A DNA stretch of 64,000 nt from Elusimicrobiota bacterium (GTDB lineage Bacteria; Elusimicrobiota; Elusimicrobia; Elusimicrobiales; UBA9959): positions 1 to 64,000 of the forward strand of contig JAGVVD010000058.1 of assembly GCA_019135865.1 (NCBI GenBank), written 5' to 3'. Within the stretch, counting starts at the first letter, position 1. Below are more model-generated notes on this DNA. The model worked only from the letters and a program-made list of their open reading frames with translations, had not been told where the DNA came from and ran no database searches. The stretch is not shown here.

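Overview
This is a GC-rich 64 kb bacterial window from a diderm. Outer-membrane-biogenesis chaperones, lipoproteins, MotB and a PorV-like barrel all point to two membranes. Gene content, very large secreted repeat proteins, a GYF-like domain protein and short hairpin repeats between genes suggest Elusimicrobiota. This is a judgement from general resemblance, and Omnitrophota or another uncultured diderm phylum is not excluded. No rRNA or tRNA gene and no CRISPR array was seen; tmRNA is the only stable RNA gene.

Layout. (1) 1-1131: the C-terminal part of a large serine recombinase runs without its own stop into the 3' end of the tmRNA gene (ssrA, minus strand, 615-969). This looks like an integrated element entering the window at an ssrA attachment site. 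(2) 1028-15786: housekeeping genes: mfd, alr, a class A penicillin-binding protein, two SurA/parvulin chaperones overlapping pdxA, a PrcB-like secreted protein, a GYF-domain membrane protein, ddl and mnmA. (3) 15783-22805, minus strand: a flagellar-type motor cluster without flagellar filament, rod or export genes. In transcription order it holds a shortened FliF fused to FliG and a TPR tail, a 787-residue coiled-coil protein, FlbD, MotA, MotB and a lipoprotein; mnmA overlaps the lipoprotein by 4 nt and ddl follows. (4) 22961-24726: a PorV/PorQ-like outer-membrane barrel with TPRs. It has a near-consensus sigma-70 promoter, a cyclic-di-GMP-I (GEMM) riboswitch leader and a hairpin that encloses its start codon. 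(5) 24850-64000, minus strand: one uninterrupted reading frame of more than 13,000 codons whose 5' end lies beyond the window. It encodes a secreted mosaic: about fifty Ig-like repeats, 27 canonical LPGE-type repeats plus degenerate copies, eight calcium-loop repeats, a FnIII-like domain, and a C-terminal domain resembling FlgD-Ig / type IX sorting domains.

How the parts may work together (inference). PorV-like proteins escort cargo with C-terminal sorting domains in type IX secretion, and in gliding Bacteroidota a proton-driven motor moves the giant adhesin SprB. Here a giant adhesin-like protein with a sorting-like C-terminus, a PorV-like barrel under c-di-GMP control and a minimal MotAB / FliF-FliG motor with a long coiled-coil partner are contiguous and all on one strand. 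They may form a surface-motility or adhesion machine built on a flagellar-type motor. The motor's FliG domain keeps the fold signatures but appears to have lost several torque-generating charged residues, and MotA shows a possible matching loss.

Short palindromic elements (4284-4377, 5472-5515, 22882-22955) of at least two families sit between genes and look like REP/MITE-type hairpins.
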